64,000 bases of DNA from Hemerocallis citrina (lineage: Eukaryota; Streptophyta; Magnoliopsida; Asparagales; Asphodelaceae), in assembly GCA_017893485.1 (NCBI GenBank), contig CM030364.1, forward strand, positions 42,402,109 through 42,466,108, written 5' to 3'. A program made the translations under genes and the position numbers. The notes under the pieces are model-generated. The model did no database searches and was not told where the DNA came from. It saw only the letters and a program-made list of their open reading frames with translations. The stretch's first letter is position 1; each line of letters opens with the position of its first letter. Below, piece by piece: positions 1 through 12,036 of the stretch.

Positions 1-309
1 GTTACATGACACTAATGCACACTTGTTCGGAGTCTATGCATCCTATACTACATAGGTCCGAGGGCAAGCCTCTTAATCGTTCTTCATCTTTGTAGGGTTC
101 AATCCCTCGTTATGACTTAATCTACTACTGTAACTACGGTAGTGTCTTAGATGATCAATGAGTGCAAGCACGTGTACAGAAACTGGAGGGGAATCCCACA
201 TCATGTCACGACTCATCGTGAAGAACCTATGGACAATTCAGCCTCTTCATGGCACACGATCCTCATGCAGTCACCAAACATCCCACAAGTGTCACCACAG
301 GGACGGTAC

Positions 310-455
310 CCTGGAGCAGTATCCACGTCATGTCACGACGCATCGTGAAGAACCTGTGAAATACTCTCCGCCGCTACGGCACCCTGGAGCCGTATCCACG
401 TCATGTCACGACTCATCGTGAAGAACCTGTGAAATACTCTCCGCCGCAAATCCGA
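310..455 (+). repeat. 73-bp tandem repeat, two copies
   Basis: Units start at CCTGGAGC at 310 and 383 and run through TATCCACGTCATGTCACGAC, CATCGTGAAGAACCTGTG and AATACTCTCCGCCGC. A third, more diverged partial copy lies at about 190-260. It is internal to the LTR. Confidence 0.75.
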
Positions 456-917
456 TGGCCTTCACTCGTGTTTTTCTCCTACTTTCATCACCTCTCCACT
501 ATGTACTAATTATTAGAATCATGAATGAAAATCAAAGCTCTAGAGTTAGCCTCTCCACTCAACCGGACTTATTCATTTCATGTTCACATGACCAACCTTG
601 GTCTTCTTTTCAATTTCATTTCATTTCCACTGCCGGGGGAGACTTAGCTACTCTTTTGTTCAATTTCTAATTCACAACTTCCAATTTGAGCGTTTCCAAT
701 TCATGAATTCATTTTTCATTGCCTCAGCATATCATGTTCTTAATTTTCATTTTCATGTAATTCTTCATTCAAAGTATGACTCATTTCATGTAAATTTCTC
801 AATTCAAACTATGATTCATTTCGTATAAGTTCATACAGCAATAAAAAGAGTTCATCAACATCAATCATAAAGTTCACAATCTTCAAAATAGACAGAAATA
901 ATGTTCTCTGACATATC

Positions 918-1690
918 TAAACACTCTGGACAGTCGACTTGGATCTCTTCCAGTCGACTTGTCCAGTCAATTCAAGTTCTTCTTAACCACTCGGGAGATT
1001 CGACTGCTGCACACGGCAGTCGGCTGTTCTGCAGTGTTCCAATTCAATTATCAATCACAGGACAGTCGCCTGTCGTTCAACACAGTCGCCTGTTCTGCAT
1101 AGTTCAATTATGTAATTTCTCAAGTTCTATACAGTCGACTGCTACACACATTCGGTCGACTGAACAGTTTAAAAATCTCAAATTAAGGAATCACACATCA
1201 TATTTTGTCACGCTATTCTTCAACAAGAATAATTCACATTTCGTGGTTATCACATTGTTCTCAAAATGAGAAGTACTAACGAATATTCATAGTTCATATT
1301 TCCATACATTTATGATGTCACTTCAATCTTTACTATACTAATCTTCTTCATTTCTAGTTCTTTTGTAAGGTATAATTTCCTAAAAATACACATATCAAAA
1401 TCATAGTTCTGATTACACCGTTTATCTTCAAATCACATTTTATTCCATGCAACAATTCCCAAATTTCCTTTAGAAAGTCTCATGTATTTTCAAAAAGAGT
1501 AGAACATTCGAGTTTATAAAAATGCATCAGTACCAGTTGACTTATACCATAGTAAGTCGACTGTTCAGAGGAAAACATCCATGATTTTAAGTAAATAATT
1601 TAAGCAAGAAGTCGACTTATAACAGCACCAGTCGACTTAAATGAGCATATAAGTAGACTTACAAGGTCCTAAGTCGACTTACCAGAACGT
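918..1690. repeat. Cluster of dispersed AGTCGACTK-type palindromic motifs
   Basis: About fourteen exact or one-off copies of AGTCGACTT/AGTCGACTG occur in under 800 bases (for example near 930, 950, 1131, 1157, 1554, 1610, 1630 and 1673), with variants AGTCGGCTG and AGTCGCCTG. The core GTCGAC is palindromic. The spacing is irregular, so this is not a simple tandem array. Function unknown; it lies inside an LTR. Confidence 0.5.
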
Positions 1691-2743
1691 TTCTTTTCCG
1701 ACATTTCTCAACAATTAAAGCCACTGATCTCTTTATTAGCCAAGTTCACATTCATGGTTATAATTAATCCATATCAACTTAAATTTTTACTAATCCAATC
1801 ACATACAATTGCATAATCAATTCTTAGGTCAATTCTCCAATTAAGAGTGTACTCTTTTTCATGCATCATTTCTCAATATAATACTAGCATCATTTCTAAT
1901 CAGAAACAAAGAAAATCAAACCCACTATCATTCATTCATTCTAACAAGCATTTCTACTTTAGAAATATGGAGGATTTTACCCACCTTATATGGAGAGAAC
2001 AAACACAATAGCAACTAAGTCCTTTGCAAATGAGATGCACCTCCTCCTAGTCACTCGCATACACCTCCAAGCCCAAGCAAAAACCGAAAACTTCCCCCTT
2101 TGATGCCGGCCTTCTTCTCCTTGTTGAAAGCAATACAATCCCACACAATTCTCTCAATCTTTTAACTCACAACTTACTACTAAATTAGACTATAGTTTTA
2201 GAAAGATATAATTGCATATGAATATAGCCATGGGATGGGGTATTTATACTAGAAATCAAGTAGAATGAAGGGCTAGGATTAGTTGGTTGGTTGTAGGATG
2301 GAAGGCTAGGATGAGAGTAGGAGTTACCACAACTACCCACATTCACATAACCACCTCCATGATCTCCATAAAACTTTTGAATCTCCCTCCAAAAGTCCAC
2401 AACCGGCCAACATGGAGAAGTGTGCATTGCACGTGTACGTATAGTGCACGTGCATGCAACTAGGCCCAAAAATAAAAAATAGAATTTTTAAATAAATTAA
2501 TCCATGGGCTTTAGTTTATGGGCCAACATAGTCATTTCAAAATAAAATAAATAAAATACATTTTGGGCTTCAAGAAAAGGCTTTCTATCTATTTTAAAAA
2601 GGCTTTTGTATAAAAATAATTTGAGAACACATATTTAAATCACAATGAAATAATTATGAGATTTAATTCAATCAAAATATTGCACGTGCACACTACGTGC
2701 AAAATAAATAATTTTTCATTAAATGAAAAATCAGGGTATTACA

Positions 2744-3795
2744 TTGAGTCCCCGGCTCGTATCTCGATCTGTTGATTCCCAAAGATCTGCCGAAGTAAGG
2801 TGCGGGAGGCCCGGAGGATTTGACCTCCCATGGTGCTCACGTCCCTAAAGCGCGGATTTTGTGTTTTGTGTTTCTTTTGGTATATATCAGTTCATTACCC
2901 GATGAGGGGTGAACGTGCATGCGAGAGTCCATAAATGGACATGTGGAACCAAGGGTCGTAAGGACCAGGTTCAACGTGTTTTCTAAGGAGGTCCGTACGC
3001 GGGTACCAAGTGGCGGTGACCACTTGGGCACTGCAGGGCAGAATTAAACCGACTGCTGCAATCTCCTTGGGCGACGGACACTCTATTGGGAACTGGAGTG
3101 TGTACAAGAGTAGGGTGCATGGCGAGGGTTCGAATCCCTAAATTATGGAGAAAGACGGCTAGATTTGGGGGCGTATGTAGTATGGGATGCATTCGTGCTC
3201 CAAAGTCTTGCTTGCATTAGAAGTTAGGCATGTGAGTTTGCTGCATCTAGACTTAAGGTCATGTCATAACACTGCACTAGAACCCGAATCCACTAAACCC
3301 TTGTTTTGGTACAACACTTTTCCTTTTTGCATAAATTATTGGTTGTGATTGAATTTTAGAGGATCGCTGTTATCACTAGCTTTGCGTCAGTCGAAGTACT
3401 GACGTTTCCCACCTTTTAGGTATCGGTTATACCTTCCGAACAGGAGCAGAAATATCAGAGTCGCGCAGCAGAAGCCTGAAGCTAAGAAGCAAGTCCCGGG
3501 GAAGCCGATGGGCCGCTCAGCGAAGTTCCACAAGTAATCAGTCGATTACCATTCCAGGAGGCAGCTGATAGCTTTACAAGAGTCTGTAAATACTTGTAAT
3601 AAGTTGTAATGAATTGATGTAATTTGTACTCCTTGTCCAAGAACAAGTTATCGGTTGTAATCAATGATGTAATGACTTATTTGGCAATAAAGAAGTTTTA
3701 AAATTTCCATGTTATTACTGTGTTGAGATGAATTTGAAGGCAAAGATTCTGGAAGGTGTCACGGATGTCCGGTAACGGGGATCTGGGGTGCTACA
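2744..3795 (+). mobile_element. Second, degenerate Gypsy-type LTR remnant
   Basis: The segment lies between the GGGTATTACA terminus at 2743 and a second LTR-like terminus at 3795 (GGGGATCTGGGGTGCTACA). It is more GC-rich than its surroundings in the first 800 bases and ends in a T-rich region with AATAAAG near 3687, as expected of an LTR R/U5. No coding potential is convincing. I infer that the preceding LTR inserted into it. It could also be an unrelated non-autonomous element. Confidence 0.4.
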
Positions 3796-4220
3796 TATTC
3801 ATTATGCATAATTGAGTAGTGTATCTATTTAATTTAGACTACAAGGTATCTGTGATATCCTTGGTCTACATATACATGTACTCCTTAATTGTTGATTAAA
3901 CACATGATTTAGTATGCCTGTGGGTAACTAAAATCTCCATATGATTATCAAACGAACATTATAATGGTGATTAAGACACAATTTTTAGTTGATAATCAAT
4001 TAGGATCACAGTGGTGATTCCAAACCCTAATAACATAATTTCAAGCATTAATTCACTTAATATGACCCAAAAAATGCTATATATCATGTAATATATAAAG
4101 CATTGGTAAAGTTTCAGATCTATGATGCTGAAGAACATAATAGCAGTTATAAACAGTATCATCGATTATGATGATTCAGATGTATTCAATTTCATGGAAA
4201 ACCATGCGTTCATTAACTTC
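3796..4220 (-). mobile_element. Internal, non-coding part of a minus-strand LTR element (downstream of PBS)
   Basis: The segment is AT-rich with no supported reading frame. On the minus strand it follows the primer-binding site at 4221-4232, so it would be the 5' untranslated interior of a non-autonomous LTR element. It is cut off at 3796 by the LTR remnant. Confidence 0.4.
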
Positions 4221-4232
4221 GCTCTGATACCA
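4221..4232 (-). other. Primer-binding site, initiator-Met tRNA type
   Basis: GCTCTGATACCA on the plus strand is the reverse complement of TGGTATCAGAGC, the standard PBS complementary to the 3' end of plant tRNA-iMet. It lies two bases from the LTR terminus at 4235, the usual spacing. Confidence 0.7.
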
Positions 4233-4234
4233 CA

Positions 4235-4712
4235 TGTTAAACGATTATTTACATGAACCCTAAGACCATTGAATCGACATGATAATCACTAATAGAACAC
4301 GTAAGAAGGGAATAGAAGAATACCTCCGTCCATAGTGCTTTCTGATCTTGCTGAAGGCTGCTTCTGCGGATGACTACTTAGACCTGTTTAAGAACTTTAT
4401 TAGAGAAATTCAGCTTCTCTCTCCTCGCCTATAAACCCTTATGTTATGTGTTTTTCTGAGATACTTTTTTGTGATGGTCGAAAAGCATTATTTATAGGTA
4501 GAGAGAGTGCTAACTTTCCCATTAGGGTTTCTTTAGGTTCAATCTCAACCGTCCATCGAGGTAGAGTTGATAAGGAAAAGAACTCCTTTTAGTAACCGTT
4601 TCTGAATAAGGATAACATGTATCCCATGATTAACGGGATTCCTATTAGACCAGATCATGGGAAGGAAAAAAACTTGCTGGTTAAGTAAGGACCCTCAAGA
4701 AATTTCATTACA
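4235..4712 (-). repeat. LTR (478 bp) flanked by PBS on one side and PPT on the other
   Basis: Read on the minus strand the LTR begins TGTAATGAAATTTC and ends GTTTAACA, so it has TG...CA termini. A polypurine tract lies directly upstream and a PBS two bases downstream. A normal element has the PPT before its 3' LTR and the PBS after its 5' LTR, so a single LTR with both indicates two internal regions sharing one LTR (tandem or recombined element). There is a TATA box inside. No second LTR copy was found in the window. Confidence 0.65.
4489..4496 (-). promoter_or_regulatory. TATA box of the minus-strand LTR
   Basis: The minus strand reads CCTATAAATAATGC here, a canonical plant TATA box, 257-264 bases from the LTR's PBS-proximal end. 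Confidence 0.5.
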
Positions 4713-4725
4713 GTCTCCCACTTGG
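4713..4725 (-). other. Polypurine tract
   Basis: The minus strand reads CCAAGTGGGAGAC directly before the LTR start TGTAATG. This matches the Copia-type PPT pattern (CCAAGTGGGAGA). Confidence 0.6.
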
Positions 4726-6591
4726 TCGTTAGGAAGATCCATTAAGGTTTCTCATTTAGGAAACATAAGGCGTGCATGAAGTGCTAAACCTATCTTTAGT
4801 TGGTTTTCATAAGTGCCTTGGTTAGTCTAGTAGTCAATGAGAGTCATGGCAGTCACATATCATTCTGCATCATGATCCCTTCCATGTACTATACCATTAA
4901 CGACCTTCATAATTTGACCATAAGCACGAGTTTTCATAATGGTCCCATAATGTCTTTGGAAAGACAGATTCTGTTATCATATATCTAATAATGATATGTG
5001 TACACAATGGAAAACAGAATAGAAAAGATGTAGAAGTCTAAAATAAATTCACCATGCTGTACAGAAATAACAATAAGTATACTGTAATGCCTCTAAGCAC
5101 ATAATGGAAAATTCCAAAATAAACAAAGAAGAAAATAAAGCGAGCTAGCAGATTTGAGAGACAAAACTATATATATGGCTCTAGAATTAATTAAATAAAT
5201 AAGAAATCAACCCACAACCATTATAAGTATAGATAGGACAAGGTATAATCTCTTCACCTTTGTAACAAAGCGGAGAACAAACGGAAATGAGAAGTACAAG
5301 TTTATGACATGATCTGGATATTGCAAAACACGATCATACAACAATTTATGATTCAGCAATTTATGATTCGGATCCCACTTGTATCACAAAGCAAAAAAAT
5401 GTTAGCATAAGCTTCCGTTTATCACAAAGTAAACCAAGTATTCCTCTAAACTGTAAGCTAATAAACCTACCAAGTTTTGGCTTCATCAATTAGATAATTA
5501 GAAGCTATGTGCACTGAGACTGGGGAATGCAATCCTAAAATCAACTTGTAAAGCATTTTTTATCCTGACAATGTTCATTAGATGGATCTGCACAAATAGT
5601 GAAAATGAGTAAGCATCGAGCCAAATGTTTCAAACGTTTCTGACTTCAAAAGAAAAATAAACAGATTAACATCAACAATTGTTAAAGAAGAGCAATCTCA
5701 ATGGCTGAAACTTTCATCGACTCATTTTGACTCTGCAAACGTTTCTCAGCATATTGCAGTAAAAGTTCTTGAATCCTAGCAGATTACCTGCAACTTGTGC
5801 ATGACTTTTCAAATTATTTCACATTTTCGAACTTGCTCTTCTCATTAGAGGTCTGATATGGAACAATCAATAACTTCTGGACTATTGCGAAATTACAAAC
5901 AAACTCATGACCACATGTCAAACTAAAAATTCATTACATCATTCAATAATGAGAGGTCTTTCTAAAAATAGTATCTCTATCTAATCTCTAATATCATAAT
6001 GGGAAATATCTTAGTGTCATTTGTAAATCTATCAACACGTGCAATGCACGTGCATAACTATTATAAAGGAGGTCTTAGATTCAAACACAGACTACATATG
6101 ACTTTTTACTTTAAAAAAACTATATTTATTTAGATGTGTATCACACGTGTAAATTACTAGTCTATACGATAATTTACCACATTTTTTTTAACCTTTCACA
6201 AACACTGAAGTTTAAATGCAACCAAACTGTGAGAAAACTTAATATTCAAATCCAACAATATTGTCTTAAAAAGTTTAAATACAGGATAATGAATCAGATC
6301 TAATGAGAAACAAACCAATAGTTTTGGTCAATCCCTCATCCTAGAAGCATTTCAAATCGTTCTACAACATGTTCATTCATGTTTCAGAACATATTTGTTA
6401 ATGGCCATGCTATAATTATGTCACTCCACCACTTAGCGCTTGTGATGTTGACAAACAGAAATTCACTAAATCCAAAAAGCAAGCAATTAACCTATTTGGC
6501 CAAGCAAAAAAATAAAATAAAAATCAAACTACAACAAGCCATGCTTTTCGAAATAATCTAACTTATAAACAAAATTAAACATGATTGTCCG
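4726..6591. other. AT-rich region, interior of the LTR element then unassigned
   Basis: The first few hundred bases (to about 5000) should be the PPT-proximal interior of the minus-strand LTR element, without coding potential. From about 5000 to 6591 nothing is recognised. On the minus strand, exon-like ends with GT donors can be picked out, for example ...TTGCAG/GTAATC near 5785, so part of this could be introns of a minus-strand transcript. The support is weak. Confidence 0.35.
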
Positions 6592-7134
6592 GTATTACCT
6601 GTAAGAGTTCAGTTCTCTTGCAAACACAATAGATTCGCATCCAAGAATTTCATCAAACAACTTAATTGCACACAAAAAAAAGGATCTCGTAGCACAATCG
6701 GACCGCGTGAAGAACGAGAGATCGAAGGAGAACGTGAGTTGGCATCGCAAATTCTGGATTGGGATTTGGATTTGGATTTGGGACTTGGGAGCTAGGGTTT
6801 CGGAGCAGCAGCGAAGGTGAGAGTAGTCGGGTTGAGAAAATTGAGAAGATGAGAAAAGATTTGGAATTGGGGGTTTGGATTGAGAATGGGAGCTAGGCTT
6901 TGTGATGAATGATAGATCAGAGATTTGGAGGAGAACGAGTCGGCATCGGCTCGTGACAGCTGGGAGTTAGAAAAACAGAGGAGAGAAGATTTGGAGGGTT
7001 GGAATTGAGGGCTTGGATTGAGAGCTAGGGTTTGGAAGGACGGGAGGATCACGAAAAAGAAGCAAAGATGAAAAGGAGTGGTGGAAGAAGAGGAGCAGGT
7101 GTATGCAGGTATGTGTGAGTTGGGCTTGGGCCGA
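6592..7134 (-). other. Possible 5' exon(s) of a minus-strand transcription unit
   Basis: On the minus strand the segment carries a 5'-UTR-like C/T-rich region, an open stretch of 86 codons (7052-6792, starting MILPSFQTLALNPSPQ) and a candidate donor CTTACAG/GTAATACC near 6598. The open stretch consists of two to three imperfect internal copies of a motif containing GAGCTAGG and GGATTTGG. I recognise no domain. A Gypsy LTR begins at 7135, immediately upstream of where transcription would start. This could equally be a non-coding RNA exon or chance. Confidence 0.25.
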
Positions 7135-10100
7135 TGTAACCCCTATTGCTCGTATTTTTTTTTAATTTTTAATTATATTTAATAAAATTCTGGATTCATT
7201 TATTTTATTTTTGTTTGGATTTGATTCTTTTCATTGTATGGTGTGTTGTTTTTCTCTCTCTTGTGATTCATTCTCTGTTTGATTCAATTTTTTATTCTCA
7301 TTTATTTGGCCTACAATTTGTTCTTGAGCTTGTCTATCGTTTAAACCTATTTTTGCCCTAATTGTCTCTTGTTGGATCCCTTTCACCCTATTGGATACTA
7401 CCCAGTTCATCTAAACCCATTTCCCCTATTTATACTCCCTAATTAAACCCTAACCCTAATTACCAAACCCTAATACATCTCTCCTCTTTCCTAGCTGTCA
7501 CTCCCTCTCTCCCTCATCCCGACCTAACCCCGACCCCCCCGAATGCCCCACTTGCTGTTGTCGAATGCTGATCGCCGACGACACACCTCTGAACCCCCAC
7601 CGCATATTCCCTTTCCTTCCTCCTCTTTACGTCGCGACCCAGCAACCCAACACCCAGGACCCCCTGCAACGTGCTCCTGTGCACAACCACCGCCGCTGCA
7701 GTCGAGCACCGCGCCGTGACCCCCCGTCGTCGTCGCTGTCGCCCCTCAGGGCCGTCGCTGCCTTTGCTGGTGCTGCTGCTGTTTGCCCTTGCTGTTGGTG
7801 TGCTGCTATCTTTGTGAGCTGGAGTTGAGTGCACGTGCCTTTGTGTGCACGCGTGTTCGTTCAATTGGAGTTCTCGTCTGTCGTTATTGTTCGTGTTCAT
7901 TGTGTTCGTGGTTTGGAATCCGTTCCCATTATTCTTTTCGTCGTTTTCGTCGTCTTCAATGTTAGGTAAGTAGCTTGTATGTGTTTCTTTTGTCATACAA
8001 GATAATACCGTAAGTAATCTAGTATAAAAATGATTGTACTGTCATGATGACCCATATTTGCTAAAATAACCGTTGACATCATCTCTTGATCATGAGTAGT
8101 TACAATAATTAACACCCGTTGTATGAAAACAATTAGATTAGTAGACATCTTGACTGTATGTTTTTTGTGATACACCGTATGTTGTAGATGACTGTTGCAT
8201 AGATGCTTGTTGAATATATTATCTCATTATGGACTATTTGATTCACATGTCATGCTGATTTGAGTAACCCACTTATCCCTTGCTTTGTATGACATCTTGA
8301 TTGGACCGTTTGTAGTTAAGTTGTTTGATAAAATGCTGAAAAGAACCTTGTTTTACTGCTGTCCTATTTTGTACAGAAATTTCGACCCTGTTAAAATTAG
8401 TAAAATAAATAAGTTTGTGAAAATGAACTGTAGCCTCTGATTTCTAGTTTTCAGAACTTTTGGCGGATCTGAATTTCGAGTTTTTATGCATGAGTTGCCG
8501 CTATTTTACTGCAGACATATTGTGTTTTCCAGATTCTGAACTAAATGTATTCTATGTGGAATTTTATTTTAAAATTGATATTAAAAGTAGAAATTGAACT
8601 CTATATTTTGCTGAGTATGTTTAGACATGAATGGGATCACTCCCTAATTTTTTTAGAATTAATTATTGACATATACATCTCATTTTATACTTTTGAAACT
8701 AGTCGATATATTTCCAAACTGCATGCTGTTAAGTAAAGAATTGTGTTTTCAACCTGTATCTATTCGTTTTTTATGAATACTTTGTGAATAAGAAATGTAG
8801 AATTATTTGTCTATTTTATCATCCTTTTTACAGATCTAGATTTCGAATTATACTTTATGAATTATCTCTATTTCGGTACTGCTGTGTCCGAACTTTCAGA
8901 ATTGAGATTTTGTCATATTACTCTGTTTTCTCAATTTTGTTGACTATACTATCTGTAATATAAATTCACGATATTTTATATTTTTAAACTAGTTATGTTA
9001 AGGAATTTTTCAGATTTTTCTCGAATTTAATTATGATAATTTTGAACTCTTTTCATGCTTATAAACAAGATTTTGTATTTTCTGGCTGAACATGATTTCT
9101 GTATTAAATGCTGTTTTCAACCCTGTTTCTGTGGCTGATATGTGACTTATATATATGTGCTAGAATCGGAAGTGAGTCTAGTTTCCAAATTTTCTGACAA
9201 ATTTGGATTTGCTACCCTATAGTAACAAGAATCTCAGATTTAGTATTGTTGTGTCTTACTGTCCAGAACTGAAATGTCGTGGTTTTGACTATTATGAGTT
9301 GTTTTTATCAATCGCTGCAATCACTATTTCAACTTATTTTTATTTCCTATTCTTTCCATGTCTTTAGCATGTTTGTATTCGTTCACACATATTTATTAAT
9401 GATAAAAGAAATCAAGCCAGGGTTTTTAAGGGAAAAGATCGAGTAGTGGACAATATAGAAATATATATTCAAAAGGGACTCGTTTCCCCACTGTTTACTG
9501 TGGTACCTACTGTTTATCTCTGGATGCATGAGTGAATGATCCATGACACCGTTACTATTTGTTACTGTTACTGTTTGTCTGAATATATTGCCCTATAGAA
9601 GTTCCACTACAAAATCTTAAAGCGAAACTGTTTGCTGTAGCAACCATGTGGTAAAATCTGGGACGCATGAAGTGCTACCTAGTTAGTAACGAATATGAGA
9701 TATAAGAATAACTGTTTACACATTTATATCCTATTACTGTTACTATTGACACACTGAACTGTTGAGGACTGCTACCGTTGACATACTGTTACTGTTGACC
9801 CATACTGTTACGGTTACATTTCTACTATTATTTCGCTGCTTACTACCATCTGTAGATTGTTATATTTATACTTTCTCCATGCTAGTATTACCAATTTAGT
9901 TTAGTTTTTCCCCCATTTCCCTACATGTATTGCTTGCGGCCCGGACTTGCATCTAACGGGCGATATGTTTTCATGTTTTCCCTATTTTTCTTGTAATTGC
10001 CATATGAGCAAGTTTTGCTGATCAATTGCCTACTGGAGTTGGTGAGAAAAAGTTTTGAGCTGCGAAATTGGAATAATTTGCTTAAAATATTTTGATGAAC

Positions 10101-10377
10101 TATTTTATTTCATGAACTGTATTGAGACTTGTATTTGGGTCTATTGTCCCGAGATTATTGTTTTGTTCGGATCTAGTATTTGTTGAAACATTTATTATTA
10201 TTGGTGCAATAAATACTGTTGAGTTATGATTGTTTTGCTTGCCTGGTTGGAGTATACTGTTATATTTACTGTTATGATGAGTCAAGCAGGTCCTTACAGC
10301 TTTTGGATGGTGAAAACTATTCGATGGGCTTAGTCACGTACCGTATTCCGTATTCTTCTAGGAAGCGGGGCATGACA
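7135..10377 (+). mobile_element. 5' LTR (3.24 kb) of a chromovirus-like Gypsy element
   Basis: It starts TGTAACCCC and ends GGGGCATGACA, and is followed ten bases later by a tRNA-iMet-type PBS and then a gag reading frame. An LTR over 3 kb with these termini fits the plant chromovirus (Tekay/Del-like) lineage; that assignment is inference. The first kilobase holds a TATA box and a GC-rich 5'-leader-like region (7500-7900) that ends at a splice-donor-like GTTAGGTAAGTAG near 7961; the rest is AT-rich and non-coding. The 3' LTR is missing, so the LTR pair cannot be dated. Confidence 0.7.
7426..7435 (+). promoter_or_regulatory. TATA box in the Gypsy LTR
   Basis: CTATTTATAC lies before a pyrimidine-rich stretch with repeated AAACCCTAA, a plausible Pol II promoter for the element. 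Confidence 0.4.
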
Positions 10378-10387
10378 AGGTTTTTTG

Positions 10388-10399
10388 TGGTATTAGAGC
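10388..10399 (+). other. Primer-binding site of the Gypsy element
   Basis: TGGTATTAGAGC is one transition away from TGGTATCAGAGC (tRNA-iMet). It sits ten bases after the LTR end, common in chromoviruses. Confidence 0.7.
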
Positions 10400-10548
10400 T
10401 TTAGGTTTGACTAATGTGTTAGTTGACTAATACATTAGGCAGGCTTGACTCGATCGAATTTACTTGACTGACGACAGGCCAAGCATTGCACAAATAATTA
10501 TTAACCAACTGGATCTGAATGCTAATTGTTTTGTGTTTTGTGCAAACT

Positions 10549-10925
10549 ATGGCTCGTAAGAATGGTTCGTCTTAGCAAGAAGGCCATGCTGAGTTGGCAG
10601 CTGTAACTCAGGTGCTCCAACAGATTGCTCAGATGCAGTAGGAGCACAACGAACTGGTTAAGGCCGCTTTGGAAGCTGCTATCCGGAATGCTATTCCGAC
10701 CTCCATTGTGCTTGCCCTTGTAGTTATGCTCCCTCATCTGGGTACCGTTGCGGATGTCATGAGGTTTCACCTTGGTAAGTTCGCTGGTACTGAGATGCCA
10801 CTTGGGGTTGAGCAGTGGCTGATACGGACGAGGAGTTTTCTATGGGAAGCTAGGGTCATCGATGCCAACCGTGTGGATGTGGTATGCGTCCAGTTGGTGG
10901 ATTTGGCCCACATCTCTCGAGATCC
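10549..10925 (+). pseudogene. gag: Gypsy gag, N-terminal remnant
   Basis: The frame opens with ATG at 10549 and reads a gag-like N-terminus: an Ala/Gln/Leu-rich helix (QVLQQIAQMQ), then FHLGKFAGTEMPLGVEQWL and LWEARVIDANRVDVV. This is the start of the Retrotrans_gag (PF03732) region, where the usual motif is a short hydrophobic patch followed by a W-containing helix. Two in-frame TAG codons fall where Gln would fit (10573 and 10636), so the gene is dead. The rest of gag and all of pol are missing: the reading frame stops at the junction with Copia A near 10925. Confidence 0.65.
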
Positions 10926-11520
10926 TTGAGCAATTTCTAAGCCCAGAAAATAGCATAGTATGCCAAAATCCTTCATATGAAACTGCTGATGAAGGTATCG
11001 CAATGCCTGCAGAGTTCATATCATCAGCATATAATAGTAAAAGTACCATCCCCTGCGGTGATGACCGCATAAACATAGAGTGATCCTGTAAGCTCTAAGG
11101 GAAACTTGCATATGTGATGACATAGCGAAAGCACTCAAACAGGCTCAAGCAGCCTGTTTCATACCATATATAGCTCGACCGAGATGGTAAACATGACGAG
11201 GAGGTGTGGCGAGGCTTAGAGGGGGGCTGCATGTAAACAACCTCAGATAAGGTACCATGAAGAAAAACATTCTTTACATCCATATGATATAACGTTACTG
11301 ACGGATGGCAGCCAACAAGAAGAGTGTGAACTGTAGTCATCTGTGCAATTGGAGCAAAAGTCTCATCATAATCAATGTCATGCTCCTGAGTAAATCTTCT
11401 GCCAACTAGATGAGCCTTGTTTCGCTAAATGGAGCCATCAGATCGATATTTGACCTTGAAGATCCACTTGCAACTAACAAGCTTAATGCCTGCTGGTAGT
11501 GGAACAACATCCCAATGCCA
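10926..11520 (-). pseudogene. Copia A reverse transcriptase, truncated
   Basis: Minus-strand frames give the Copia RT in order: KWIFKVKYRSDGS (near 11460), DYDETFAPIA, MDVKNVFLHG (near 11280), LYADDM (near 11040) and HMKDFGILCYFLGLEIAQGS (10990-10930). YADDM is the RT catalytic motif. Frameshifts and stops separate the pieces. The coding stops abruptly after the GLEIAQGS segment, so the connection and RNase H domains are missing. Confidence 0.75.
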
Positions 11521-12036
11521 GTCTGATCAAACGCACAGAACTCTTCTGCAATAGCTTCCCACTACTTGGGATATTGAATAGCTTCTTGATAAGTTTTGGG
11601 CTCACTCGTGGAGTGTATAGCGTTAGATATGCATAAAACTGTGGTGAGTAAGAGGCCGGGGTGGCAAAGTCAAACTGGTTAGAAGGATTAGTGACATCAG
11701 TTGTTTAATGTGTCGGTGGGATGCCCAAAGTGGAATGGGTAGAGTGACGAATCACTGCCGGATGTGCAGAATGTGAAGGTGATATTGATGGTATGGGTAC
11801 ATGCGGCTTTGGAAATGCAGGTGGTGTGGGTGTAAGTTGTTGTGGTGATACAAGTGGTGTGGGAGGGGTCTCTGTAGGAGGAACATGAGTCATAAGATCT
11901 ATGGGAGATGGGAGTGAAGCTAAAGGAATGGAATCGAAGAGAATTCATTAAGATAAGTCTGGGGAGATAGTCGAGGAAATCGGGAAATCGAGAAAACAAG
12001 TATCCTCAGGGGAGGACAGGAAATAAGGAGAGTCTT

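Larger units (their letters stand above)
1..2743 (+). mobile_element. 3' part of a long Gypsy-type LTR (TGTAACACCC...GGGTATTACA family)
   Basis: The segment ends at 2743 in GGGTATTACA, the typical 3' terminus of plant Gypsy LTRs that begin TGTAACACCC. Its opening (about 10-110, with ACTAATGCACACTTGTTCGG and a 'trap' of GTAGGGTTC) matches the interior of the solo LTR at 39974-40080, so both belong to one LTR family; the start of this copy lies outside the window. No protein domain is visible. It contains a 73-bp tandem repeat and a cluster of GTCGAC-like motifs. It abuts unrelated sequence at 2744 (TTGAG would be the target-site duplication). Whether it is a solo LTR or the end of a full element cannot be decided here. 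Confidence 0.6.

Noticed and set aside
4221..4232. tRNA gene at GCTCTGATACCA
   Set aside because: Only a twelve-base tRNA-3'-end complement; no cloverleaf around it. It is a primer-binding site.
7514..7996. 160-codon minus-strand frame
   Set aside because: It lies in the GC-rich leader of the Gypsy LTR, is low complexity (Thr/Asn/Arg) and shows no domain.
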